Source of the DNA: Cyanobacteria bacterium CYA | GTDB taxonomy: Bacteria > Planctomycetota > Phycisphaerae > Phycisphaerales > UBA1924 | DNA length: 64,000 bases | Direction: 5' to 3' | Assembly: GCA_008363215.1 (NCBI GenBank) | Contig: RHKP01000011.1 | Span: 124,001 to 188,000 of the forward strand | Shown: positions 37,068 through 45,696 of the stretch, piece by piece | How the letters are laid out: each line of letters begins with the position of its first letter | Numbering within the stretch: position 1 is the stretch's first letter | The notes under the pieces: generated by a model | Seen by the model: only the letters and a program-made list of their open reading frames with translations | What the model was told of the DNA's origin: nothing | The model's database searches: none | Position numbers and translations under genes: made by a program

Positions 37068-38126
37068 ATGCAGGCGAACCCGAGAGTCGCGGTGTTGGGT
37101 TGCGGAGGCTGGGGCCGGAACATCGTGCGGACGCTGGGCAAGATCGGCGCGGTTTGCGCAGTGGTGGACCCGTCTGAGAGCGGGCGGGCGACGGCCAGGC
37201 AACTGGTGCCGTCTGTCAAGGTGTACGACGATCCGCAGCAGGTGTGGAGGGACGATTCAATCGACGCGGTGATGATCGCCACGCCAGCCGAGACGCACTA
37301 CGAGCAGGCGTGCCGGGCGATTGAGGCGGGCAAGGACGTGTTCGTCGAGAAGCCGTTGACGATCGACGTGGGGCAGGCGCGTGACCTGGTGCGCCGTGCG
37401 ACGGCGGGCGGGCGGATTCTCATGGTCGGGCACCTGCTCGAGTATCACCCGGCGATTCTGAAGTTGAAGGAACTGGTCGACGCAGGCGCGCTGGGCAAGA
37501 TCCGCTACGTGATCTCGAATCGGTTGAACCTGGGCAAGATCCGCACGGAGGAGAACGCGTTGTGGTCGTTCGCTCCGCATGACATCGCGGTGATCCTGCG
37601 TCTGGTCGGGTCGAGCCCGATCGAGGTGGTCGCTACGGGCGGGAGTTACGTGAGCCCGAATATCGCCGACGTGACGGTGACGCAGTTGCTGTTTGCCGAC
37701 GGCGTGCGGAGCCACGTGTTCGTGTCGTGGCTGCATCCGTTCAAGGAGCAGAAACTGGTGGTGGTGGGGTCGAAGAAGATGGCCAGTTTCGACGACGTAG
37801 CCAAGAAACTGGTGTTGTACGACCAGCGGGTCGACTGGCAGGAGGGGCAGCCGGTGCCGGTCAAGGGCGAGGGGGTCGAGGTGGATTTCGGCACTGCCGA
37901 GCCGTTGATGGCCGAATGCGAGCACTTCCTTGCCTGCGTGCGGACGCGGTCAACTCCGCGGACCGACGGGCTGAACGGGGTGCGGGTTTTGCAGATTCTG
38001 CACGGTGCGCAGCAGTCGCTGATGCGCAACGGGCAGCCAACGTTGATCCGCCTGGACGAGCCGGGCCTGGGCGAGCCGTACATGATGGAAGTCAAGCATC
38101 AAGCAGGAGTAGCCCATGCCCGTTGA
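37068..38126 (+). CDS. Gfo/Idh/MocA oxidoreductase, WbpB-like
   Basis: This 352-residue protein has an N-terminal NAD-binding fold (VAVLGCGGWGRNIVR), the conserved VEKPLT motif with the catalytic Lys near residue 100, and the HDIAVILRLVG region. These are typical of the subgroup that oxidises UDP-N-acetyl-glucuronate at C3 (WbpB/WlbA). It overlaps the acetyltransferase gene by 11 bases, and an aminotransferase gene follows. This order, dehydrogenase, acetyltransferase, aminotransferase, matches the pathway to UDP-2,3-diacetamido-2,3-dideoxy-glucuronate. The assignment to this exact step is inferred from context. Confidence 0.85.
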   Translation: MQANPRVAVLGCGGWGRNIVRTLGKIGAVCAVVDPSESGRATARQLVPSVKVYDDPQQVWRDDSIDAVMIATPAETHYEQACRAIEAGKDVFVEKPLTIDVGQARDLVRRATAGGRILMVGHLLEYHPAILKLKELVDAGALGKIRYVISNRLNLGKIRTEENALWSFAPHDIAVILRLVGSSPIEVVATGGSYVSPNIADVTVTQLLFADGVRSHVFVSWLHPFKEQKLVVVGSKKMASFDDVAKKLVLYDQRVDWQEGQPVPVKGEGVEVDFGTAEPLMAECEHFLACVRTRSTPRTDGLNGVRVLQILHGAQQSLMRNGQPTLIRLDEPGLGEPYMMEVKHQAGVAHAR

Positions 38127-38739
38127 GCATGCGATCGGGAACGACGTATTCGTGCACGAGTCGGCGTACGTGGACGAGCCGTGCGAGATCGGTGAAGGCA
38201 CGAAGATCTGGCACTTCACGCACGTGATGAAGAATTGTCGAATCGGGCGCAAGTGCAACATCGGGCAAAACGTGGTGGTCTCGCCCGACGTGACGATCGG
38301 CGACGGGTGCAAGATCCAGAACAACGTGTCGTTGTACACCGGGGTGGTGCTCGAGGACTTCGTGTTCTGCGGGCCTTCGATGGTGTTCACCAACGTGGTC
38401 AATCCGCGCAGCGAGATCAACCGGCGCAACGAGTATCGGCAGACGCGCGTCGGGCGCGGCACCACCTTCGGCGCCAACTGCACGGTGGTGTGCGGGCACG
38501 ACATCGGCAAGTACGCCTTTGTGGCCGCCGGCGCCGTGGTGACGAAGAACGTGCCGGACTATGCCCTGATGCTGGGCGTGCCGGCGCGGCGCGTGGGGTG
38601 GGCGTGCCGGTGCGGGGATCGGCTGCCGGCCGCGGGCGCCGGGGGCAGAACCTTCTGCTCGTCGTGCGGGAACGAATACCACGAGCAGGGCGAGAATCTC
38701 AGCCCGGTGCGCGAGGTGCAGGACCGGGTGAATCCGTGA
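38116..38739 (+). CDS. WbpD-like hexapeptide N-acetyltransferase
   Basis: The 207-residue protein has left-handed beta-helix hexapeptide repeats (EIGEGTKIWHFTHV, CRIGRKCNIGQNVVV, VTIGDGCKIQNNVSLY) and the acceptor motif GANCTVVCGHDIG, as in WbpD/WlbB enzymes that acetylate the 3-amino group of the nucleotide sugar. The C-terminal ~35 residues carry a zinc-ribbon-like CRC...CSSC cluster common in this group. It probably acts as a trimer in the cytoplasm. Start and overlap with the previous gene fit translational coupling. Confidence 0.88.
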   Translation: MPVEHAIGNDVFVHESAYVDEPCEIGEGTKIWHFTHVMKNCRIGRKCNIGQNVVVSPDVTIGDGCKIQNNVSLYTGVVLEDFVFCGPSMVFTNVVNPRSEINRRNEYRQTRVGRGTTFGANCTVVCGHDIGKYAFVAAGAVVTKNVPDYALMLGVPARRVGWACRCGDRLPAAGAGGRTFCSSCGNEYHEQGENLSPVREVQDRVNP

Positions 38740-38860
38740 TGATCGACGGGGCGGCGCAAGGGCCGGCCCCGGGTGTTTGAGTTGCCCGCCGCGACAGGCG
38801 GGCTTTGAGCCGGGTGCGAGACCCTGCGGTCTGCGGCGCCGGCAGAACCGGAGAAGGACG

Positions 38861-40057
38861 ATGAGTCAGAATGTCAACGTGCCGCTGCTCGACCTCAAGG
38901 CCCAGTACGCGACGATTCGCGGCCAGGTCGAGCCGGTCATGCGCAAGGTGGTCGAGGACCAGTGGTTCATCATGGGCCCAGAGGTCTCGAACCTTGAGAA
39001 GGAAATTGCCGAGTACATCGGGGTCAAGCACGCCATCGGGTGCGCGTCGGGTTCCGACGCGATCCTGCTGGCGGCCATGGCGCTGGACATCAGACCGGGC
39101 GACGAGGTGATCTGTCCGTCGTACACGTTTTTTGCGACCGGCGGCTCGCTGGCGCGCCTGGGTATCGTGCCGGTCTACGCCGACATTGACCCGGTGACGT
39201 ACAACATGGATCCGCAGCACGTGCATGAGGTGGCCAGGGGCTGCAAGCGACTCAAGGCGATCATGCCGGTGCACCTGTTCGGACAGTCGGTGGATATGGA
39301 CGCGTTCCTGACCATCGGCGACGCGCTGGGCGTGCCGGTGATCGAGGACGCGGCTCAGGCCATCGGCACCAGGGACCGCCACGGCGTCATGGTCGGCAGC
39401 CGCGGCGCTATCGGGTGCTTCTCGTTCTTCCCATCGAAGAATCTCGGCGGGTTCGGTGATGGGGGCATCATCACGACCAATGACGATGCGCTGGCCGCGA
39501 AGATGAGCATCCTCCGTGTGCACGGCGGGCAGCCTAAGTACTATCACTCGGTCATCGGGCTCAACTCGCGCCTGGACGCGCTGCAGGCGGCCGTACTGCG
39601 CGTCAAGTTGCGCCACCTCGAAGCCTGGCACAAGGGTCGCCATGACAACGCGACGTACTACGACCAGCAGTTCGCCAGGGCGGGCGCGAAAACGTCGGCT
39701 GTTCCGCTCCGCGAGGGCGGGCTGCCGCTGCGCACGCCCGCGCCGGTAAAGGCGCCTGAGCGCCACGTCTACAACCAGTATGTGGTCCGCGTCCCGGCCG
39801 AAATCCGCGATGAGACGCGCGAACACCTGCGGGTGAAGGGCATCGGCACGGAGATCTACTACCCCGTGCCGCTGCACATGCAGGAGTGTTTCGCGTACCT
39901 GAAGCAGAACAAGCCGGGTTCGCTGCCCGAGTCGGAGAGTGCGGCCGCCGAGACCATCGCGCTGCCGATCTATCCCGAACTGACCGGAGAGCAGAAAGAA
40001 CACGTGGTCAACACGCTGGTCGCGTTCGTGCGCGAGCGGTCGACGGTGCCGGCGTAA
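38861..40057 (+). CDS. DegT/DnrJ/EryC1/StrS aminotransferase, WbpE-like
   Basis: This 398-residue pyridoxal-phosphate enzyme has the family motifs GCASGSDAILLA, SYTFFATGGS, IEDAAQAIG and the cofactor lysine in FSFFPSKNLGGFGDGG near residue 190. It would transfer an amino group from glutamate to the 3-keto sugar made by the WbpB-like enzyme. ATG 38861 follows a GAGAAGGA site at the right distance. The frame extends upstream without a site. The 121-base gap from the previous gene has no feature beyond this. The product sugar would enter surface polysaccharide. Confidence 0.93.
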   Translation: MSQNVNVPLLDLKAQYATIRGQVEPVMRKVVEDQWFIMGPEVSNLEKEIAEYIGVKHAIGCASGSDAILLAAMALDIRPGDEVICPSYTFFATGGSLARLGIVPVYADIDPVTYNMDPQHVHEVARGCKRLKAIMPVHLFGQSVDMDAFLTIGDALGVPVIEDAAQAIGTRDRHGVMVGSRGAIGCFSFFPSKNLGGFGDGGIITTNDDALAAKMSILRVHGGQPKYYHSVIGLNSRLDALQAAVLRVKLRHLEAWHKGRHDNATYYDQQFARAGAKTSAVPLREGGLPLRTPAPVKAPERHVYNQYVVRVPAEIRDETREHLRVKGIGTEIYYPVPLHMQECFAYLKQNKPGSLPESESAAAETIALPIYPELTGEQKEHVVNTLVAFVRERSTVPA

Positions 40058-40243
40058 GGAGCGGGCGGCCGAGTGTGCAGATCCTGCTCGACGCGCAGTT
40101 TCGGAAGCGGGTGGGTGCGGGCTGGCGGTCAGCCGCACGGCGGCGGTGCTGCGCGGGGTCGAACTGTGCTTCGCCCCCGCGTTGCGGGTGCATGGCGGGG
40201 GTCTGGGCGCGGGCGTGAACGGCGTCGGCGCCGGAGATGAGCG

Positions 40244-41512
40244 ATGCGCGTGCTGATCGTCAGCCCTCTCTACCCGCCGCGCCTGAGGGTGGGAGCGCTG
40301 CGCACGTTCTCGTTCGCACGCGGCTTTGCCGACGCGGGGCATGACGTGAGCGTGCTCACCACCGCCAAGCGCCCCGACCAGGGCGGCTTGCACGTGCATG
40401 ACCCGCGCGTGCGCGTGGTTGAGTTGCCCTGGCGCTGCGGCCCGCTGATTGATCGGCTGCGCGCCTCGTGCGAAGTCAGCCCCGAGATCCACGTCCCGGG
40501 GCGCGGCAAGGGCTTCCTCGGGCGCCTCAAGGAGCGCACGGGCGTCTTCAGTTCGACGCGCATGCCTGACCTGACCGACGGCTGGGTCGAGCCGGCACAG
40601 GCGTGGGGGCACGCCAACGCTCCGTTTGACGTGGTCGTCAGTTCATCCGGGCCGTACACGGCCCACCTGGTCGGGCTCGGGCTGCGCCAATGCGCCCGAT
40701 GCTGGATCGCCGACTTCCGCGATCTGTGGACAGACAATCCCACTTTTCCGGGGCTTTATCCGTTCACGATGCGCGAACGCGCGCTGGAGCGGCGCGTGCT
40801 GGCGCAGGCCGACGTTGTCACCACCGTCAGCCGGCCGCTGGCTGAACAACTTGGTCGCCTCGGAGCCGGGCGGGTCGAGGTGATCTACAACGGCCACTTC
40901 GAGCAAGAGATCGAACCCGTCCCCGGCGAGCGTGTGTTCGCCGGCGATGGGCTCCGGCGAATCGTGTACACCGGTTCGATCTATCCGCGACAGCAGGACT
41001 GCCGACAGATCTTCGCCGCGCTGGCGTTGCTGGGCGAGCAGGCCCGGCGCTTCCGGCTCGTCGCGGCCGGTCCTGCGTTGCCTTACTGGCAGGCGCTGGC
41101 CGAGGAACACGGGCTCGGGCATCTGCTGGAGCATCGCGGCGCGGTGCCGCGCCCCATGGCGCTGGCGATGCAGCGCGACGCCGACGCTCTGCTGGCGGTG
41201 GAGTTTGCCGGCGCGTCGGACGGCGTATTGAGCGGCAAGATATTCGAGTATCTGGCGTCGCAGGCCCCCATCATCGTGACAGGCCCACGCGGGTGCGTCG
41301 GCGATCTGGTCGAACAGACCGGTCGCGGTGTCGCGGCCGAGTCGCCCGAACAGGTGCGCCAGATCCTGGCGGCGCTGCTCGAATCACGCCCCGTTGTTCA
41401 CGCCCGGCGTCGCGATGACTTGATTGCCTCGTTTACGCGCGAGGCGCAGGCGGCCCGCCTGTGCCAACTTGCCGAGTCGTGTCTGGATGTACCTGCTGTT
41501 CAGGCTTTGTAG
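40244..41512 (+). CDS. Glycosyltransferase, GT4-like
   Basis: This 422-residue protein has a GT-B layout. The N-terminal half starts LIVSPLYPPRLRVGALR and contains IADFRDLWTDNP; the C-terminal half has RIVYTGSIYPRQQD, the sugar-nucleotide region and LSGKIFEYLASQAPIIV (the E-x7-E-type region of GT4 enzymes). It would add a sugar to a lipid-linked or surface glycan at the inner membrane. The end overlaps the convergent WbpA-like gene by 13 bases. The 186 bases before it hold no recognisable feature. Donor and acceptor cannot be deduced. Confidence 0.85.
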   Translation: MRVLIVSPLYPPRLRVGALRTFSFARGFADAGHDVSVLTTAKRPDQGGLHVHDPRVRVVELPWRCGPLIDRLRASCEVSPEIHVPGRGKGFLGRLKERTGVFSSTRMPDLTDGWVEPAQAWGHANAPFDVVVSSSGPYTAHLVGLGLRQCARCWIADFRDLWTDNPTFPGLYPFTMRERALERRVLAQADVVTTVSRPLAEQLGRLGAGRVEVIYNGHFEQEIEPVPGERVFAGDGLRRIVYTGSIYPRQQDCRQIFAALALLGEQARRFRLVAAGPALPYWQALAEEHGLGHLLEHRGAVPRPMALAMQRDADALLAVEFAGASDGVLSGKIFEYLASQAPIIVTGPRGCVGDLVEQTGRGVAAESPEQVRQILAALLESRPVVHARRRDDLIASFTREAQAARLCQLAESCLDVPAVQAL

Positions 41513-42873
41513 ATCACGGCTCTGGGTTCGTGCACGTTGGCCATCGCGTTGCGCGTGTCGACAACCAGCCGCGCCTCGCGTCCCACCAGGTCGTAGTCGA
41601 CGCGGTCGTGGTCGGTGATGATGAGCACACAGTCGGCCTGGCGGAGTTCGTCAGGCGTCAGCGCCACGCTGCGCAGGTCGATCTGGTGGCGGCGCATCTC
41701 CGGGAATGCCGGCACATGCGGATCGTGGTAGCGGATGTGCGCGCCGTGGTGTACCAGTTGCTCGATGATCTCGGCCGCAGGCGACTCGCGCACATCGTCC
41801 ACGTTCGGCTTGTACGCGATGCCCAGCACCAGCACGCGCGCCCCCCGCACCGGCTTGGGCACCCGGTTGAGCGCCTCGGCCACGCGAGACACGACATACG
41901 ACGGCATCTGCGAGTTGATCTCGCCGGCCAGTTCGATGAACTTGGTCGCGTACCCGGTCTCCTTGGCCTTCCACGTCAGGTAGAACGGGTCGATCGGAAT
42001 GCAGTGTCCGCCCAGCCCGGGTCCGGGGTAGAAGGCCTGGAAACCGAACGGTTTGGTCGCAGCCGCCGCGATCACCTTCCACACATCGATGCCCAGGCGG
42101 TCGAAGATGATCTTCAGTTCATTGACCAGGGCGATGTTGACCGCGCGGTAGATGTTTTCGAGCAGTTTGGCGGCCTCGGCGATTTCAGCCGAGTCGACCC
42201 GATGCACGTGCTGGATGACGCGCGTGTAGAAGGCCATCGCCAGTTCGGTGCTCCTTTCGTCCACACCGCCGACCAGTTTGGGAATCTGGCTGGTGGACAC
42301 GCCGATGCGCCCGGGGTCTTCGCGTTCGGGGCTGTACGCGAGGAAGAAGTCCACGCCGCAGCGCAGCCCCGTCCTTTCGAGGATCGGCTGCATTTCGTCG
42401 CGCGTCGTGCCGGGATAGGTGGTGCTCTCAAGCACGACCAGTTGTCCGCGGCGCAGCGCCCGGGCCGCCAGTTCTGTGCTCCGCAGCACGAAACTCAGGT
42501 CCGGCTCACGATGACGCCCCAGCGGCGTGGGCACGCACAGGATGATGACATCGGCCTGCTTGAGGTCGGCTTCATCGGCGGTCGGTTGGAAGCGAGGTGA
42601 GCCGCAGATGGCGCTGGTCAGTTCGTCACCCAGGTGCTTGAGATAACTCTCGCCGCGCTTGAGTTTCTCCACCTTCGTCGCGTCCACGTCGAAGCCGATC
42701 ACGGGGTATCCCGCGTCGTGAATCGCTTTGACGAGGGGAAGACCGACGTAGCCCAGTCCGACCACGCCGATCACGGCCGTGCGAGACTCCAACTTGGATA
42801 GGAGCATCGTGAAAGTGTCCAAAGAGGCCTTGGATTCGATCTCCGACCCGGTGCCGGTGGTGGTTTGAATCAT
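41500..42873 (-). CDS. Nucleotide-sugar dehydrogenase, WbpA-like
   Basis: This 457-residue protein of the UDP-glucose/GDP-mannose dehydrogenase family has the NAD-binding GVVGLGYVGLPLVKA near residue 36 and the central GPGLGGHCIPIDPFYLTW with the catalytic Cys. The C-terminal UDP-binding part contains VLGIAYKPNVDDVRESP. It would oxidise UDP-GlcNAc at C6 to the uronic acid, the first step of the pathway whose later steps are encoded on the plus strand at 37068-40057. ATG 42873 is preferred although its ribosome site is weak. The two strands converge at the glycosyltransferase end. Confidence 0.93.
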   Translation of the reverse strand: MIQTTTGTGSEIESKASLDTFTMLLSKLESRTAVIGVVGLGYVGLPLVKAIHDAGYPVIGFDVDATKVEKLKRGESYLKHLGDELTSAICGSPRFQPTADEADLKQADVIILCVPTPLGRHREPDLSFVLRSTELAARALRRGQLVVLESTTYPGTTRDEMQPILERTGLRCGVDFFLAYSPEREDPGRIGVSTSQIPKLVGGVDERSTELAMAFYTRVIQHVHRVDSAEIAEAAKLLENIYRAVNIALVNELKIIFDRLGIDVWKVIAAAATKPFGFQAFYPGPGLGGHCIPIDPFYLTWKAKETGYATKFIELAGEINSQMPSYVVSRVAEALNRVPKPVRGARVLVLGIAYKPNVDDVRESPAAEIIEQLVHHGAHIRYHDPHVPAFPEMRRHQIDLRSVALTPDELRQADCVLIITDHDRVDYDLVGREARLVVDTRNAMANVHEPRAVIYKA

Positions 42874-42907
42874 GCTTTGTTCCCGTGCGTTCGTGAGAGA
42901 GGTTGGT

Positions 42908-42913
42908 ATTGTA
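42908..42913 (-). promoter_or_regulatory. Candidate -10 box for the WbpA-like gene
   Basis: On the minus strand GGTACAATACC lies 34 bases upstream of the ATG at 42873. TACAAT matches the -10 consensus at five of six positions. No -35 is visible. The same GTACAAT string lies ahead of the partner genes at 37000, hinting at a shared promoter class. Confidence 0.4.
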
Positions 42914-43012
42914 CCGGGCTGCCGGGCCGAGGCCGCACGCATGCACGGGTCAGCCGGAGCGTAGGATCGAGACCGGGCTGCAGACCCCTGAGCCCAGACG
43001 AGACCTGCCTGC

Positions 43013-44836
43013 ATGGACGATTTCTGGATTTTGGCGCGACGGGTGCTGCGATACCGGGGGCTGCTGGCCGCTGCCGTGCTCGCGGCGATCGTGTCGGCCG
43101 GAGGACTGGGCGTCGGCATCGTCGGCGTGGGGCCCATCCTCGAAATCGTGCTTGAAGAGGGGAGATCGCTGCCCGAGATTGCCGCTCAGTTCAACCAGCA
43201 CGCGCTGGTGGGCGGGCGCATCCCGCAGGCGTGGATAGACGCGCTGCCCGCAGGAAAGTTCACCGCCGTGCTGTGGATCGTGCTGGCGCTGGGCGTTCTG
43301 ACGCTGGTCGGGGCTGCAGCCAACTTCTTCCATGCCTATTTCTCCCTGACGATTGTGGAACGGACCATTGCGCGCCTGCGCCGCGAACTGTTCGCCGGGG
43401 TCGTGCACCAGCCGCTGTGGACGCTGGCCAGAGGCGGCTCTTCGGATGCGATCAGCCGGATCGTCAACGACCCGCAAGCCCTGGGCATGGGCCTGACCGC
43501 ACTTCTGTCCAAGGCGACGGCCCAGTTGACCAAGGGGTTTGCGGCGCTGGTGGCTGCATTTGTCATCGACTGGCGGCTGACGCTGGTTTCGCTCATCGTG
43601 GCGCCGTTGCTGTACACGGTGATCCACAAACTGGGCAAGCGCATTCGGCGCGCCGCACGCGCGGCGCTGGTCAGTCAGGCGGAGTTGTACGGGTCGGCGG
43701 CCGAGGCGATCCAGGGTCTGCGCGTGGTCAAGGTGCACACCAACGAGCGCTATGAGTGCGGACGCTTTCATCGCATCAACAAGCGCGTGCTGGCCGAGTT
43801 GCTCCGCGTGCGCTACGCCCGTTCGCTGGCCAGCCCGCTGGTGGAGGTGCTGGCCATCTTCTCGCTGGGCGTGCTGAGTTTGGTGGCCATCAAGGCGATC
43901 GAGGACGGAGAACTCGACCCGTCAGACTTCATCCTGTCGCTCGGGGCGCTCGGGGTGGCCGGGGCCTCGCTCAAACCGCTGACGGGCCTGATGACCGACA
44001 TTCAACAGTCCGCCGGTGCGGCCGCCCGCATCCGGCAGATGCTGGGAGTCCAGTCCGAACAGCCCGACGCCAAGTCGCGTCCGCGCCTGCCACGGCATCA
44101 GCGATCGATCCGTTTCGAGAACGTGCGGATGCGGTACCCCAACACCGATCACCCGGCCATCGACGGCGTGAGCATCGAGATTCCGCACGGACAGACTGTC
44201 GCGTTCGTCGGACCCAACGGATGCGGGAAGACCAGCCTGTTGTCGCTGGTGCCGCGGCTGTTCGATCCTTGCGAAGGACGCGTGCTGGTGGACGACGTCG
44301 ACGTGAGCACGGTGAATCTTCGCTCGCTGCGCCAGCAGATCGGCGTGGTGACGCAGGAGACGGTGCTGTTCCGCCAGAGCGTGCGTGACAACATCGCGTA
44401 CGGAGCCGGCGGGATGAGCCAGGAGAGGATCATCGATGCGGCGAGGCGGGCGCACGCCCACGCGTTCATCGCCGCGCTGCCGCAGGGTTATGACACGGTG
44501 CTGGGCGATCAGGGATCGACGCTGTCGGGCGGGCAGCGGCAGCGCATCGCCATCGCGCGGGCCATCTTGCGCGACCCGGCGATCCTGATTCTCGACGAAG
44601 CGACGAGCATGATCGACGCCGAGAGTGAGTCGGCCATTTCGCAGGCCCTCGCGGGCTTCTCGTGCGGGCGGACGTGCCTGATCGTGGCGCACCGGCTGAG
44701 CACGGTGGTCAGCGCCGCCCGCATTGTGGTGATGGACGCCGGGCGCATAGTCGACCAGGGCACACACGCCGAGTTGATGAGTCGCTGCGGGTTGTATCAG
44801 CAACTCGTGCAGCACCAGACGCCGGGGCTTGGGTGA
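43013..44836 (+). CDS. MsbA-like ABC transporter, fused permease-ATPase
   Basis: This 607-residue half-transporter has an N-terminal membrane domain with about six helices over residues 1-335. The ATPase domain has Walker A FVGPNGCGKTS near 399, Q-loop VVTQETVLF, signature LSGGQRQR near 503, Walker B ILILDEATS near 525 and the H-loop VAHRLS. It is a type IV exporter of the lipid A/lipid-linked oligosaccharide group. The location beside nucleotide-sugar genes suggests export of a lipid-linked glycan, which is an inference. The gene is divergent from the WbpA-like gene across 139 bases. Confidence 0.92.
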   Translation: MDDFWILARRVLRYRGLLAAAVLAAIVSAGGLGVGIVGVGPILEIVLEEGRSLPEIAAQFNQHALVGGRIPQAWIDALPAGKFTAVLWIVLALGVLTLVGAAANFFHAYFSLTIVERTIARLRRELFAGVVHQPLWTLARGGSSDAISRIVNDPQALGMGLTALLSKATAQLTKGFAALVAAFVIDWRLTLVSLIVAPLLYTVIHKLGKRIRRAARAALVSQAELYGSAAEAIQGLRVVKVHTNERYECGRFHRINKRVLAELLRVRYARSLASPLVEVLAIFSLGVLSLVAIKAIEDGELDPSDFILSLGALGVAGASLKPLTGLMTDIQQSAGAAARIRQMLGVQSEQPDAKSRPRLPRHQRSIRFENVRMRYPNTDHPAIDGVSIEIPHGQTVAFVGPNGCGKTSLLSLVPRLFDPCEGRVLVDDVDVSTVNLRSLRQQIGVVTQETVLFRQSVRDNIAYGAGGMSQERIIDAARRAHAHAFIAALPQGYDTVLGDQGSTLSGGQRQRIAIARAILRDPAILILDEATSMIDAESESAISQALAGFSCGRTCLIVAHRLSTVVSAARIVVMDAGRIVDQGTHAELMSRCGLYQQLVQHQTPGLG

Positions 44837-44845
44837 GCGGGTGTC

Positions 44846-44995
44846 TTGAACCACAGAACGCTCGAAGTTTTGCAGAGTTGTGCGGAGTGGGGGGAATCGA
44901 CTTTGAGTTTCGCCCAGTGCCCGGTGCCCCCGTTGCACTCCATTCGTTCAAGACCCGTGTATGACTCGGTGCTCTCTGAGCGTTCTGTGGTTCAA
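44846..44995. repeat. 150-base element with 18-base perfect inverted ends
   Basis: TTGAACCACAGAACGCTC at 44846-44863 is perfectly inverted at 44978-44995. The 114 bases between contain no gene. Flanks GTGTC and AGGTC do not give a clear target duplication. It lies between convergent genes, and its right arm includes the stop of the Nudix gene. It may be a MITE-like element or a long-range bidirectional terminator. Confidence 0.7.
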
Positions 44996-45696
44996 AGGTC
45001 TTCCAATGATCCGAGCAGCGCGCAGGACGGCTCGATGAGGTCGATGGTCGTGAGCGCGTGCGACAGATCGCGCACGGGCAGCCAGCGGAAGCCGTCGTAT
45101 TCCCAGTTGAGTGCCGTCGGGTTGACCTTGCCTGAGATGTGAATCCGGAAGACGACGTCGACGCTGGGCGCCGCCGGGTCATGGCACAGCGCCAGGGCGC
45201 TTGCGTCAAGCCAGGGAATCGTCAATCCGAGTTCCTCTTCCACCTCTCGACGCAAGTGCTCGCGCAGGTCGTCGAGCGTGAGTTGGCAGACCCCAACGGG
45301 CGGCGCGTCAACCCCGCCCGACGGCGCCAGTTCCCAGCGGCCGGAATACAGCCGCGTGTCGCGCCCGCGCCGCGCCAGCAGCACGCAGCGCTCCGCACCC
45401 TGACCACAGGTCAGAAGTCCCGTCACGCCCAGTTGCGTTACGCCCGTGCGGACCTGCGGCTGCACGGCCAGGAACCGATACGGGTTCACGCACGCGGTGA
45501 TGACGGCCGTGCGTTCGTCAAAGCAGTGAAACGAGAGCGTGCGACCATCGAAGAGTCGGGGGTTGCCGGTCAGCATCTGCGTCCAGCGTTCCTGCACCGC
45601 TGCTTCGAGCCCGGGTGCCAGCGCAGGCGACTCGATGATCTCCACACGCAATCGCCCGGCATTGGCACCCAGTGGAAGCACCTGGCAGGCGATCAC
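44992..45696 (-). CDS. Nudix hydrolase
   Basis: This 234-residue protein has a Nudix domain in its second half. The Nudix box is present with an insertion: GGV... then LREHLRREVEEELGL, keeping the catalytic REVEEELG core. The first ~85 residues form an N-terminal part of unknown role. The family cleaves nucleoside diphosphates linked to another group; the substrate is not predictable. The start is GTG 45696, where homology to the long N-terminal form begins. It overlaps the frame of the upstream peptidase by 179 bases, probably because that frame is wrong near its end. The stop lies in an inverted repeat. Confidence 0.85.
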   Translation of the reverse strand: MIACQVLPLGANAGRLRVEIIESPALAPGLEAAVQERWTQMLTGNPRLFDGRTLSFHCFDERTAVITACVNPYRFLAVQPQVRTGVTQLGVTGLLTCGQGAERCVLLARRGRDTRLYSGRWELAPSGGVDAPPVGVCQLTLDDLREHLRREVEEELGLTIPWLDASALALCHDPAAPSVDVVFRIHISGKVNPTALNWEYDGFRWLPVRDLSHALTTIDLIEPSCALLGSLEDL

